Below are positions 1-11,351 of a stretch of 64,000 bases of DNA, piece by piece. The notes under the pieces were generated by a model. The model did no database searches. It was given only the letters and a program-made list of their open reading frames with translations, and was not told the origin of the DNA. The stretch is taken from the NCBI GenBank assembly GCA_027943335.1, contig BSBK01002159.1, positions 1,225,501-1,289,500 of the forward strand, in the 5' to 3' direction. This DNA comes from Chamaecyparis obtusa (lineage: Eukaryota > Streptophyta > Pinopsida > Cupressales > Cupressaceae). How positions within the stretch are numbered: position 1 is the first letter of the stretch; each line of letters opens with the position of its first letter. The position numbers and the translations under genes were made by a program.

Positions 1-189
1 TTTTTTGGTATATGATTGCATATTCTATGTTAATCTGCTAAGTTTTAATTGCTATGTATTTAACTCAAAACCTTGATTAATGTATAGTGGATATCTCAAA
101 TCAATATATGTTCTACAAATTCGGTGTATATGTGTGTGTATTTAAGAATATTTTAAGAAATTATAATTTTCAAATATTCGATAAAATTG

Positions 190-2455
190 CCAATTTATTG
201 CCGATTTTTTCACCAAGTTTTTGGCAATTCTGAAATTTTCAAAATTTTTGGGCCAGCCGAGATATTGTTGAGTCCGAGTTTTTCAAACTTGCATGTGACA
301 ACCTCTCCTTTAGCCTTCTTTGAATAAGGTGAGTCTAGCCATTCTTGACTCACAAACATTTGTTTCAAAGAAGTTAATGCACCAATAATGCTTGGCAACA
401 TCAAGAAAATCATTGCAAACCTTGTGACACTTGTTGTCACCAAATTTCTCCCATGAGTGTGCTCTCTCATCAAATGTAGAACCCAAGGGTGATTGTAGAT
501 ATATTTTGTGACCCTCCTTGCATTTTCCACAGCTGGAGTCACCCAATCAAATTTTCCTATGTCCTCCAAAAGAAGGTCAAGGACATGTGCTGCATAAGGA
601 GTGCAAAAAAGAGTGGGGTGCCTTTCTTGGAAGATTCTACCTATTGCCACATAAGCTGCTGCATTATCTGTGATGATTTGCACCACATTTTCTATTTCCC
701 ACTCCATGACAATGTTCTCCAACATTAATGCCAATGTTTCTGCATTTTTCACCTTTTTGGAGGCATCAACCGATTTCAAGAACACCACATTGTCCTTGCA
801 AGCAACTAAAAAATTAATAATGGTGTGGCTTTTTCCATCTGTCCACCCATTAGAAAGAATGGTACAGCCATGTTTTCTCCATTCCTTTTTTCGGTCCTCC
901 ACTTTTTTTGCCCTATCAAGTGCATTTTTGAGCAACCTATAAGAACAAAGTGAAATTAGGTCTTAGTACACAATTTTGATTTAATGAACAAGAAAAACAA
1001 TTAAAATTTAAAAATGAAATCAAGTGGACTATTTACTAACCTCTCACCCAAATCCTTGCGAGAAGGGGCCTTGTAGCTTTTTCCTAAAACTGTCATTGCG
1101 GTGACCAAATTTAGCTAATAAGGACTCTACCACACTCAATGGGATGTTATTGAAATACCAAAAATCAGCACATGCAATGTCTGTTTTCTCATGTGCCTCC
1201 CTATTCTATCCAATGGCCTCTAATGATGGTTGTGCTCCAGGTGTGTTCTTGGGCACAAAATAACTACCTATAGGCTGTCTCTAATGGTGATGCAACATTA
1301 GGCACTCTACTAGAGGAAGCAAAAGTGGTGGCTAAGGGGGTGCTGAGTTTGCGGATATGTGGGCCACGACGAGAGCCCACTATGCTCTCAAGTGCTACTT
1401 CTTCATTGTCAATTGGAGCACCTTGAGATTCAACTATGGCTGCTCTCATAGCTAATTTTGTCCTCTCCCTTTGCAATTTTTTCTCTTCCCCAGCTGCAAG
1501 TATGGCATTGATGTCTCTTTTTATCTCTTTTGTGATTTTATCACATCTACTAGAATCATGCTTGTCAATGCTTGCAAGGTGGTGTTTGAGGCAGTTTATG
1601 CCTCCATGAATTACTTTCTCACATTTAATGCAAATCACCATCCTAGGGTCCGATCCTTAATAGGATTACCTCCAAGTCCTATCTCTAGCACCTTTAGGAC
1701 GGGTGCCTATATATCCAAATGGGCATGGTTCTAGTGGCCAATCATTCCTTGAAGCTGCCATGCTGAATTAATGGTTAATTGTTAACCTACACATACAAAG
1801 TGAAAAGACAATTAATATTTTAGTTAAACAATTAAGCAAACTATATAGATTAGTTTCAATAATTTTAGACTTCATTCAAAGTTTAAAAATTAAAAGAACT
1901 ACTAGGGTTTGATTTTTTTTTTAACACTAGAGATTCTTGAAAAAAAAATAAAAAATTCAACAAGACTTGTCAAAAATAGTGTTAAATCTTGTTCCAATGA
2001 GTCAAAATCACTTTTAACTACTTAGGAATGATTTTCTATTCATCTAGATGCAACAAAAGATAAATAAAATGTTTGAAAAAATCATAGAAAGAAAATTAGA
2101 AAGCCTATTCGGGAATCTGATTTATCTTCAAAAATCATCTCAAATTCGCTTCAAATCCGCCTTAATCCACTTTAAATCAATTGAAATTAGTTAGCAAGGG
2201 TTTGGAAGATTATTTTTTCCCCTCTCAGCAAAATAGAAGCACACCAATGACAAATAAAACAAGTTTGTGGTCGTTTTTTGCTTCAAACGTTGGCAGTTGA
2301 CGTCGGGTGAGTTTTTGACTCGGACTTGACGAATTTTTGTGAAAAAAAAACTTGGCGAGTTTTTCACAAAAGCTCAGCGAGTTTGCCTGCGAGTATAAGT
2401 CATAAAAATTCGCAGAGCAAAAAAAATTGAGTTTTTGCAACTCGTCGAGTAGTCT
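190..2455 (-). mobile_element. hAT-1: internally deleted hAT-superfamily DNA transposon
   Basis: A minus-strand hAT remnant. A BED-finger start and a DUF659-type transposase core are present, but the coding frame runs out into AT-rich terminal-type sequence near 265 instead of continuing into the C-terminal dimerisation domain. Both margins hold similar short motifs (CTCGGACT and CGAGTTTTT near 265-285 and 2305-2445), as expected of subterminal regions. I could not define terminal inverted repeats or an 8-bp target duplication, so the outer limits are approximate. Confidence 0.7.
265..1761 (-). pseudogene. hAT-1 transposase (BED finger plus DUF659 core), decayed
   Basis: Transposase of the plant hAT/DUF659 group, a nuclear cut-and-paste enzyme. 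Reading leftward, the ATG at 1761 begins an N-terminus typical of this group (MAASRNDWPLEPC), then a BED-type zinc finger with a CIKCEK start and a downstream H-x4-H/C pattern (about 1640-1520). A linker follows with a block found in these proteins (YFVPKNTPGAQPS at about 1250, then ACADFWYFNNIP). A 104-bp GT-AG intron fits 937-1040. The DUF659 core (SNGWTDGKSHTIINFLV, then QIITDNAAAY, then AAHVLDLLLEDIG) lies at 935-300. Stops occur just after the N-terminal block (about 1675) and in the linker. The hAT dimerisation domain is absent, so this copy cannot make a full transposase. Confidence 0.8.
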
Positions 2456-3029
2456 GTGTGTATGCCATCTATGATCTGATCTACTTGTTATTCATGATCC
2501 CTAATGGTCCTGTGTTTTATTCATGCTTTCATGTTTTGTTGATCTTCTGATCATTTAGAGCTTTTCAAATTTGTGCTCAATAATAGATTAATATTTTCCA
2601 TGCCCCTGTGGAGTTCCTCACATCTTTGTATTTATTCCCATTGAATAGCAATATAGTGGTGTCTCTTCATGAGGGTCGTCTCCCTTTATTATTCCTACTT
2701 TGCACCCCTTTAAGGAAGGGCTTCTTAGTTCTTGATGAGGAACGGCTTAATTAATTTTCTTTATCTTATTCACTTACTATCTTCTTGGTCAAATGAAGCC
2801 ATGATTGTGGCAGATCTGTCTCATAGTTCAACGAACCTGCCCTTTCATAACTTTCGAGTCTTCTTAGGAATAGGCATTAAAGTGATTACATATTTCCCTT
2901 AGTCTCTTTTTAAAGGAAGCACAATATTACTTTAGGGAGAATAATATTTAAATTATGGTGTGTTTTTGTTTATTCATGAGAGGGATAGTCCACTGTCCCC
3001 TTCCAAGAATTGCTTGCCCACAAGTAACC
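2456..3029. other. No gene seen
   Basis: AT-rich sequence between the hAT-1 remnant and the next exon-like frame. I see no long frame, no TG/CA-bounded repeat and no RNA gene. Confidence 0.5.
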
Positions 3030-3519
3030 TTAAACCTTCATGCTAATACCAGGGTTCCAAATGAGTCTATAGAATGTTCCAACACATACTCCTTGTTTTA
3101 TGTTATTGATATTGACATCACAAAGTCTGTCGAACTGTATCATACTATGAAGCAATTCATGTGATCTACCCATCATATAAATTCCTGGGTCCCAAGGTTT
3201 ATAGGACCATCTATTCAAATCATAATCCTGTTGAGCGTTGATAAAAGTAATCTCCAGAAAATTTCCAAGAGGAAGAACATTCCAATGCCGCACAAATTCC
3301 TTAGAAGAATGATTTTTTATGGCCTCAAGCCTTAACACTATAAGAGCAAGTTTACTATATTGATCATAGATCATCTTGTTTCCAAGATTTCAAGTCAGTC
3401 TTAAGAATGAACCATCAAGCTGACGCTGCGCCACTCTGATTACAACAATTGATTCTCGTGCCCAAACTGCCTTTGTCTCTTCTGGAATCCTAAGAAGTGT
3501 TCATTGTCTGACTTCAAAC
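3030..3519 (-). pseudogene. Unrecognised exon-like frame, interrupted
   Basis: A minus-strand frame stays open for about 160 codons with one internal stop near 3390. The upstream part reads as ordinary protein (RIPEETKAVWARESIVVIRV) and runs in frame through the stop into a 114-codon open segment with motifs such as GNFLEITFINAQQDYDLNRW. The composition is protein-like, not low complexity, and it does not resemble the transposon proteins elsewhere in the window. It could be a decayed exon of a host gene or a retrocopy. I do not recognise the family. A further 88-codon open frame at 3553-3819 (minus) may or may not belong to it. Confidence 0.3.
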
Positions 3520-4689
3520 TGAAATAGATATCATTGTTAGTCCCTTTCTTGATTAATGGAAAAAGACTTTGTTCAACCATAGAATCAATATTTCGACAGA
3601 TTCTCTCAACGTGTCAAGGTGAAAACCGCAAATAATCCAGCTTATTGCAATTATTAATGATCTAGAATGTTGGTAAAAATCACTGTTCTCTGTGGTGGAG
3701 GTGAAAATCTGAATGGTACTTGTAGGTTTTTTCACAATTAGTTCCCATAAAGCTAGAAATTGTTCAACAATTACATGGTCATAAACTTGTGTTCTCACTG
3801 TGGAAAACAATGAAAACAATATCTAATTTTGTATAAGGGGTATGAATATAGATGTAATAACCATCCCTGATTTTTTTTGAAATATATGCAACAATATAGA
3901 AACTAAAGTAGAATGACTGCTGGTGGTTAGCTTCTGATACATGCAAATACATAAAACTAACAAATGCAAGGCTCACAAAAATAATCTATATGGAGTGGGG
4001 GATTTGAAACCATCACCACTCAGTCAGTACAAATCATAGAAGAGTTTGCTGATAACAAATGAGAGGGAGTTGAGCCTTCACCTCTTTGTCAATACAAAAC
4101 ATAAATTGCAGCTACTAAATTAAGTGGGGGTTTGTCACCATTGCCACTAAATTAAAAAACTTTAAACCCTTCAAATATGGAGTTAGCTTTAATCACGATA
4201 TCAAAGATAAGACATTGAAATCAGAATTTCTGATCATTAAAATCAGACAACAAAGCACGTAGCAAACTCACTTGAACTTGACAAGAAAGGGCACATGCAA
4301 GTGCCAAAAACCCCAATAATCAGTATTTAAATGTAGCCAACAAATACCTTCAAAAAATCTGATTTTTAACTCAGAAAATCACACCACATAGCTGAAAACC
4401 ATACTACACACCAAAATACTAGAAACCCACATCATAAAACTGCAAATACTTCATCACTTCAAATCAAAACCCTCCTAAGAACTTCAAAAACACTCAAAAA
4501 TCTGCAACTATGAGAGCCAACCAGCTAGGGTGGGTCTTTCACCACCGAAACCAGCAATCCAAGAGAGGGGTATTGTCCTTAATCAGTCAAAACACGAACT
4601 CGAGAATCATTCCGATAGCATAACATTAGTTATCAACTTCAGCATGCCAAATGAGAGCTCCAATATCTCTTTTATAACCTTTGGGAGCT
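3520..4689. other. No gene supported
   Basis: AT-rich, unannotated sequence. A short minus-strand frame (3553-3819) and a plus-strand frame starting at 4530 are open but show no motif I can name. Confidence 0.4.
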
Positions 4690-4890
4690 ATTTAGGAAAA
4701 AGAAAAAGCACCTTTTGCTTTTTTCTTTTTTTCGGAAAAGCTTTTCTGTTGCTTTTTCAAAAAAGCATATTTATATGCTTTTTCGCTATTTTTTTTAAAA
4801 AATGTTTTTTGCTTTTTCGGTTCTTTTTCGAAAATGCGCATTTTTGGCTTTTCGGCTACTTTTTTGGAAAAATGCTTTTCCCCCTTTTTA
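4690..4890. repeat. T/A-tract low-complexity block with GCTTTTTCG motif
   Basis: Runs of T and A alternate with a recurring GCTTTT(T)C motif and complementary AAAAAGC/GAAAA runs, so the block can fold on itself. It sits beside the downstream (3') end of the minus-strand chromovirus fragment and may be part of its 3' untranslated region or LTR. No protein function is supported, although a frame happens to stay open across it. Confidence 0.5.
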
Positions 4891-4894
4891 GACT

Positions 4895-6015
4895 ACCTGC
4901 AAGAAGGAGACATTACAATCCTCCCTCCCCAAGATTGCTTGTACTCATGCAATCGCAACATTGGATTCTATAAAATCTGCTCACTTTCACAAGTAGCGTC
5001 CTCCACTAGTATGTTCTTCCACTTCGCTAGGTACTCCTTGATAGTCCTCTTCCACAAGGTATGCTCTTTGAAATCAATCATTGCCTCAGGAATCAATATC
5101 AACTTGCCTTCCTCATCCAAAGGAGGCAACTCTATAGGAGTCACATTACACCCAAGTGCCTTCTTGAGTCAAGATACATGAAAAACATTATGCACCTTGC
5201 TACTCTCAGGTAGCTCAAGCTCATAAGCCATCTCTCCAATCCTCTTAGAGACTCTAAAAGGTCCATAGAAGCAAGGCTTAAGCTTCTCTGGCCCACTCCT
5301 TTTGAGAGTGGATTGTCTATAGGGCTGCAATCTCAGATAAACCATCTCTTACCTGAAATGCTCTCTCAATGCGGTGGCGATCAACATACAACTTCTGCTG
5401 ATTTTGAGCATGCTGTAAATTTTCCCTCAAAGATCGCATAATGTCTTGACTCTCTTGAGTATCTTTGGTTTTTGGTACACCGCAATCACCAAAAAGTTAA
5501 GTCAATGAAGCTATGAGCTTCATAACAATAAAAGGCCATAAAATGAAACATCTTGATAGTCATATGAAAAGTGTTGTAACAGAACTCCGCCAAATGCAAC
5601 CACTTAATCCATGCTTTCTACTTCCCTGAAACATAATTGCGTAGGTAGCCTTCAACCCATTTATTAACAATCTTTGTCTTCCCATCAGTCTGAGGGTCAT
5701 AACTAGTGCTAGGAGTGAATTTAGTACCACACAACTTGAAAAATTTCTGCCAAAAACAAACTCATAAATTTTCTGTCCCTGTCGCTAATGTTCTTCTGTG
5801 TCCCATGAAGTCCAAACACCTCTTTGAAGAATAAATCTGCCACCAAAACTACTGTATAACCTGCTGAAATAGAAAACAAATGAGCAAACTTAGTCAATAT
5901 ATCCAATACCACAAAGATACAGTCCTTCCCTTGCACCTTGGGAAGCCTTGTGATGAAATCCTTTCAAAAATTTTCCCACTTTTGAGTAGGAATAGTGTAG
6001 TCGGCATCTAATCCC
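4895..6015 (-). mobile_element. Ty3/gypsy chromovirus fragment (3' half of pol)
   Basis: Minus-strand remnant of a chromodomain-carrying Ty3/gypsy element. Only the integrase core and the C-terminal region are present. Reverse transcriptase, gag and clear LTRs are not seen. The fragment stops abruptly at about 6015, next to a different, plus-strand gypsy LTR that begins at 6019, so it was probably truncated by that insertion or by a deletion. Confidence 0.8.
4960..6010 (-). pseudogene. Chromovirus integrase with C-terminal chromodomain, decayed
   Basis: Integrase inserts retrotransposon cDNA into the genome; the chromodomain is thought to steer it to heterochromatin. Reading leftward, an integrase core segment (PTQKWENF, DFITRLPKVQGKDCIFVVLD, then LFFKEVFGLHGTQKNI and DRDRKF) lies at about 6000-5740. 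A block typical of the region between core and C-terminus (SLRENLQHAQNQQKLYVDRH) follows near 5440-5370, then the C-terminal module (KLKPCFYGPFRVSKRIGE, VHNVFHVS) near 5290-5170. A chromodomain-like end (TIKEYLAKWKNILVEDATCE) lies near 5060-4995. Stops and a frame change interrupt it. Assignment to chromoviruses rests on the order of these blocks. Confidence 0.8.
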
Positions 6016-6018
6016 TAT

Positions 6019-6353
6019 TGTTATGATTGATAATATTAGTTATCAATCAATGCATTTATTGTCATCAATGTATTAATTATTCATTGGTTGTCACTCTCGG
6101 GGTAGTTGTAAGTGTCAGTTGGTTAAGGGTTGTGTCTCTCTTGGCAATTGTCGGGTCCTTTAATTATGTTGTGTACTGCCAAGTAAGGAGTAGTGTAGAG
6201 TGGGATGAATGGTAATCCTTGACCAACCACCTCTGGTCTTCTCTGTAATGAATTCATGAGCTAATAAAGATATATTTTACTCCTATATCTAGTACGCAGT
6301 ACCATCTGTATTATTATTTCATGTGTTTAATTTACCAGGTATAACAATAAACA
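6019..6353 (+). repeat. Gypsy-3 5' LTR
   Basis: Begins TGTTATGATTGA and ends AACAATAAACA (TG...CA), followed at once by the primer-binding site. Length 335 bp. It lacks a partner LTR in the window, so the limits rest on the TG/CA ends and the PBS. Confidence 0.65.
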
Positions 6354-6354
6354 T

Positions 6355-6368
6355 TTGGTGTTGTTGCC
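6355..6368 (+). other. Gypsy-3 primer-binding site
   Basis: TTGGTGTTGTTGCC lies one base after the LTR end. It resembles the TGGCGCCGTTGCC-type sites of Tat/Athila elements with a few changes. Confidence 0.6.
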
Positions 6369-6959
6369 TTAAAAGAAATTGGGTTAGGATTGGGTGATTC
6401 ATGCCCTTGGATCCCAATAAAGGCGAGAAAAGGCCACAAGGTGATCAAGACCAAGTGATCAGGTGATCTCTAAGAATTGTAGAACAAAGAGAATGGAGAA
6501 GAAGATTACGAGAAATTGCTAGAAATTTATTGTTTTCCAACAAAATGTACCTTGCCAACCCAAGTAAGACAATCATTTGTACAGTCAACATCGGACAATG
6601 AGTGCGAAGAAGGAAAACTTGAATTGACAAACATATTGCAAGACATTGAGAATCTATCCATCTCAGAAGACCCCATAATTAGAGGATCCAAATCAAGGAC
6701 CCTTTGATAAGAGTACAAGTATGATTCAGAGCCTGAAAGTACCCAATGTGTTGGGGACGCTAGAGGTGGACATGTAGAGGATGCGCATGTGGCCGAGGGT
6801 TCGGGGAAGCACCAAAACATAGCCATTAGAACAATCCACCTAGGTCCAACACACAAGGGAGCAAGCAGGCGAGAAAGATCGTGACTTCTTCAACAAGTCC
6901 GAATGGATTGATAGAAACTACCAAAGTTCATGGGGAACAAATTAGAAAACCCTACGCGA

Positions 6960-7560
6960 CACTAGGAGATGTGCGAGACCACTAGGTAGCGAACAGTCAA
7001 GTTGACAAGGACTATTGGCTGAGAGAATTTCCAACAATGCTACAGAGTACAACCATCGACTAGTTCACAGAACTAGATGATTCATCCATTAGCCTCTTAT
7101 ATGAGACCTAGGAAAATGATATTTGATATAAGACCTCTTATGGGTATTTCATTAGGGGCAACATGTTTCAAATCTGAAGAAAAGCACATTAAGACAAAGA
7201 CAAATAAAAGATTGGGTCAACATGGAAGGGCAGCTAAAATGCCCCTGACACTTTGCATCGTCCCCAAATATAAAAAATTAATGCATAACAAATAGAATAA
7301 TAAGATGACAAATAGAAGCTGCACAACAAATAATCCTCTATTTCCAAGTACCAATGGAGTATAAGGGTGCTCCAAAGGGGAATAACATTAATAGAGAAGC
7401 ACGGGGGGAACACAAATAGCATGCTCTAATCTATAGATGGAGAAGTGGGTACTACCTCACAAATTGTCCACCAACAAATCATCGTCCTCTCAATCTTGAT
7501 CATGTGGGGAGGGAGGTCGAGACTGTAGTGGTATGACTGCTATGGCAGCCGTAGGCCTCC
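6960..7560 (+). pseudogene. Gypsy-3 gag, heavily decayed
   Basis: Capsid-protein remnant. A retrotransposon gag block (about 7010-7110, REFPTMLQ and FTELDDSSI across stops) aligns by eye with WVKQFPTMLRGVAIDSF in gypsy-1. A worn CCHC-like segment (GYYLTNCPTNHRPLNLD, near 7445-7500) stands where the nucleocapsid would be. Reading requires several frame changes. Beyond about 7560 short frames remain but I recognise nothing. Confidence 0.5.
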
Positions 7561-8640
7561 CACCAATAGTCAAGGCTAAGGACGAGGTCGCTTCAATGTC
7601 CTCATTCAACAACTCGACTGAGAGAAGTGCGAGGGATCTCATAAAGATCACCGTCAACTTGAAATTTCCTCAAGAGAACCAAACATGCACACCTAATAAG
7701 ACGCAAGCAACTCAACTTGAGGTAATGATGAAGAAGGCATCTTGTTGACCTCTACAAAATGGGCAGTGACAAACTCCAGAGAAGCCAGAGCTTAATCCAC
7801 TACAAGAACAAAAACTGAAAGAGGATTTGCTAGAGCAAACTTGCAACAACAAAGCTCAAGCATAAGGCCCTACTCGAACTTTCATTTGAAAGATGGAGGG
7901 GAGACCCTTGGATACACTGTAGCTGGCCTCAACACCCCAAGAAAGCTAGGATGGCAATCAGGAGATGAAGAAGATGCAAGTTGAGTGGACATAATTGCAC
8001 TAGACACGACCTGTGTATTCAACATGTTTATAGGAGTGGAAAATGGCGGGATGTCTAGCAGAGATACGATGAGGGCGTTCCTGCGAGGGGGAAATGAAAA
8101 CCTGAAGCCACCTGCCATGAGGCTTGATAGTCACTCTTGGAGTAGTATGAATCAAGACAAAAGATGTGGTTGGGCAAAACTCTAGAGCAACATGAATGAA
8201 ACTAAGAGCAGTGGCGGGAGCAAAAAACATGGGAACTAAAGACACTCTCTGCCTTTGCAATGGCCTCACCTGCCAAGGCCCTCTCTCGCTAGCGACAGTT
8301 GCACTCACATGCGAGTTGGTTCTAACGCAATTTTAGGCTAGGATAAGAGGTCTACGAAGGCCTAGTGGCATCCTGCTCCATATGTATGGTTGTTGATGTA
8401 GTGATCGACAAAGAAGAGGGCTGCACCAATGTAGTAGGAGGTGGCATTGGAGGAGCAGCTGCAATCTCAGCCACAGGTGCCCTTCCCCTTTTTGCCTTAC
8501 AAGTAGCAAAAGGAACAGAGAAAGCTCTCGAAGGCTGAGAGGCGGGTGTTAAAGGAGAGGGAGAAATCTTAGGTGAAAAAAAGGGAGACTTGAAATTCAA
8601 TTCCCCAACTTTATATTTCTGATAAGCAAGAAACAAAGCA

Positions 8641-10255
8641 TCTTGTTAGGGACGCAATAGCCCTACCAGAGTAGGCTAGAAATGGTCCGATAAGAAGCCC
8701 CCACACTACTCTTTTTATTAAGTCCTCATCAATAACTTCTTGGCACGATCAATTTCAATTTTCAATGTCATGACAGCTTTCCACAATGTGATTGAGATCA
8801 CTTTAATCATTATACTAAAGTTATAAAGTAACGTTTTATTATTTACTTAGTGTTTTAATTTTAATTAAGTTATGTTATGTCCTCGAAGTTGGACACCTAG
8901 GGGAAATGGGGCCTTGGACTTAGTTAATTTGAAATTGTAAAAGGGCTTTTTGAGGGCAATGAACTAATTTGAATTTTAAAATTTTCTTTTTTTCCTCCAA
9001 AATTATAAAAGGGATTTTTGTCTCTCATATATATGAATCAAAGTTGCACACATAACAAGATATCGGAGTGAACAAAAAGTACTTCTAGGTTTGATTGAGG
9101 ATGAAATACCTCATCAAAAATTGCTAGTTTCAGTGGTAAAAGATCCATCCTAACAAGTCAAGCGAATTCACATAGGAAACTCACTGGTTTCATTGAGTTT
9201 TGAAATTCGGAGTAGCTGGGAAAATTAAGATCAGCAAGTCTTTCTTTACAGACCCATGTGTTGAGTTTTTTATAGTGCCAAATAAATTTATACCTATAAT
9301 TATTTCTATTGGCCTAGAAGCATTTTTCCTTATCAAGGATTTTATGTGATGTAAACTCATTCTATTATGTCATAGAGAGGATCTTCTGTTGCACTCTCTG
9401 TTTCTCTGACATGACTATGTAGCTAAAGTCCAGTCAACGTATTTTGGTCATTTGTGGGCTCTGTAATTATTTTTCTTTCTGTTACAGTTCTTTGAATGTT
9501 ATTTCACTATAGGCATAATACTGTCTCCTAAAAAGAAGCATTTCTTCACTTCAGGAAACGTAGATAGTGACTGTTTGTTTATGCAAAAAGCTGTAATACG
9601 AGCATGTGTTTCTTCTCAGGAGAACTTGAGCCCCAGCAACTGATATGTGTACACTTTGTGTCTGGACTAATGGTCTGTTAGCCTAAATATTTAAGGCTTT
9701 ATTGAGCTTCAACAATAGATGTTAGCCCGTGATATTTCAAAATAATAAGGTTCTTCTCCACTCCCTTTCTCTCACTCTCCATGACAATGATCATTATCTG
9801 GTTCATTCAGACAAAATGACCTATGAGGTCTCAGGTAACATTAAGTCATTTGAAAAATGCTTTCAAACTGTGAACAAGCACTACCAGCAACTGAAGTTCC
9901 ACTAAACATACTGCATTTCACTTAGTAATTAGGAAAGTAAGGTGGCATGTTCAACATAGTTGCACATGCATATGTGCTTCTGCAATCTGTGGATTAAGTT
10001 GGCTGTAGATACTAGTGTCTGAAACTTCCTTTCAATATCTGGCTTCTAAGACATGTCAATTTCAAATAATAAACTTTTGGGAATAAAGATCACCTTGCAC
10101 TAAGAAGGATACAGCAAATTTCAGAGTTTCTGATATGCTTCCTTTTTTTGACCGATTAATTGGCAGATAAGATATTAGAGTTCATGGTTCTAATTGCACT
10201 CCCTTTCATCTATAGCATGTTACGAACTATCAGCTATAGTGGGTTAATTATAGGT
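8641..10255. other. No gene seen
   Basis: AT-rich single-copy-looking sequence without a supported frame, LTR or RNA gene. It may be intergenic or belong to a long intron of the minus-strand PPR gene. Confidence 0.5.
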
Positions 10256-10613
10256 TTAAGAACAAAAAATATTTAGCTTGTTAAATAAGTTACTGGATTG
10301 TTTGACTATCCTATGGAGTATGTGAGATTGATTAAAGGTTTAAGTATAGAAATTGTTTATCTTATTAAATAAGTTATTGATTGTTAGTTTTCAGGTAGTA
10401 TGTGAGGTTAAGAGGAGAGAGGTGATGATAAAATGTTGAATCCTAGAGAAGAGGATCAAACCAATGTATGGAGATTAAATAAAGGTTTAAGTATAAAAAT
10501 TATTTATCTTATTAAATAAGTTATTGATTGTTAGTTTTTCAGGTAGTATCTGAGGTTAAGAGGAGAGTGGTGATGATAAAATGTCCAATCTTAGAAAAGA
10601 GGATCAAACCAAT
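10256..10613. repeat. Tandem repeat, about 147-bp unit
   Basis: A unit beginning AAAGGTTTAAGTATA and ending in CAAACCAATGTATGGAG occurs at 10334-10480 and again from 10481. A worse partial copy (AGGTTTAAGAACAAAAAATA) precedes it at about 10253. The two full copies differ at only a few positions, so the duplication is fairly recent. Confidence 0.8.
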
Positions 10614-10664
10614 GTATAAATATCTCTTTATTCTATGAAATAATTAAGCCATGTGTTTGATTCT

Positions 10665-11341
10665 ATGATACCGTTCCTTAGACCTCCTGGGTACTGGTCC
10701 AGTTCAAACCAGGTCCGGGTCCTCATTCAGTTCACCTATGGTCTGCAACAGATCATTCTGCTTGTGGGTTTGTACGGAAAGAACCCTAATGAATTTCTGA
10801 CAAATTTGAAGCATATTCTGCCTACCGTGAAGAATATGTGAAAACTTTCACCTGTTTTTGCTGCCGTGACGGAAAAATTTCATGTATTCTTGCTGACCCA
10901 ACTGAAAAATTTCACTGTTTGATTTAGTTTACTTGACTATCGTATGATTAATAATTATATGTTTCATATTTCTTATACCTAAACTATAGTTGTGCATGTT
11001 AATATTCATACATATGTTAAGCCATTTAATGAGTTTAATATATGATCAATATACGTAAACTAAAGTCTTGTTTCTGGCGCATATTTTATATTCATACGTA
11101 TGTTGATATGTTTTACTATTTATATATTTTATATTTACATATTATTATTAATAAATTAATTATTAATATTAATATTAATAAATTAATAATAATTATATAT
11201 ATTGTTGGCGGCAGTTTGTAAACATACACACGTTTTTATCAGATGAATACAAAACGAACCCAAACACCATTTTTTACAACTGAACCCACGAACCCAAACC
11301 CCGAATCCGAACCCGGTCATGAACCGGAACCGGCAACTTAG
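10665..11341. mobile_element. Non-autonomous hAT-type MITE
   Basis: A 677-bp AT-rich element without coding capacity. It is flanked by a direct repeat GTTTGATTCT (10655-10664 and 11342-11351), consistent with an 8-bp hAT target duplication with chance extension. The ends are imperfect inverted repeats: the left reads ATGATACCGTTCCTTAGACC, and the right on the reverse strand begins CTAAGTTGCCGGTTCCGG. The end sequences resemble the left end of hAT-2 (47826), so hAT-2-like transposase may have moved it. The centre (11100-11210) is nearly pure A/T. Confidence 0.65.
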
Positions 11342-11351
11342 GTTTGATTCT

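Larger units (their letters stand above)
6019..8640 (+). mobile_element. Gypsy-3: decayed Ty3/gypsy 5' end (LTR, PBS, gag)
   Basis: An LTR (6019-6353) is followed by a gypsy-type primer-binding site and then about 2.2 kb of decayed leader and gag. The block REFPTMLQ near 7030 parallels KQFPTMLR in gypsy-1 gag, so the two are related. Protease, reverse transcriptase and a second LTR are not seen. The right limit is set only by the loss of recognisable frames. Confidence 0.6.

Noticed and set aside
4690..4973. Phenylalanine-rich membrane protein read through the T-rich block
   Set aside because: The hydrophobic stretch is the translation of T tracts, and the frame has no homologue I recognise.
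7882..8636. Minus-strand frames at 7882-8308 and 8352-8636
   Set aside because: They lie opposite decayed gypsy-3 sequence, have no motif, and show proline/serine-rich composition expected of an antisense reading.
10256..10613. CRISPR-like or satellite array
   Set aside because: Only two full units of about 147 bp and a worn third, with no spacer structure, in plant DNA: a simple local tandem duplication.
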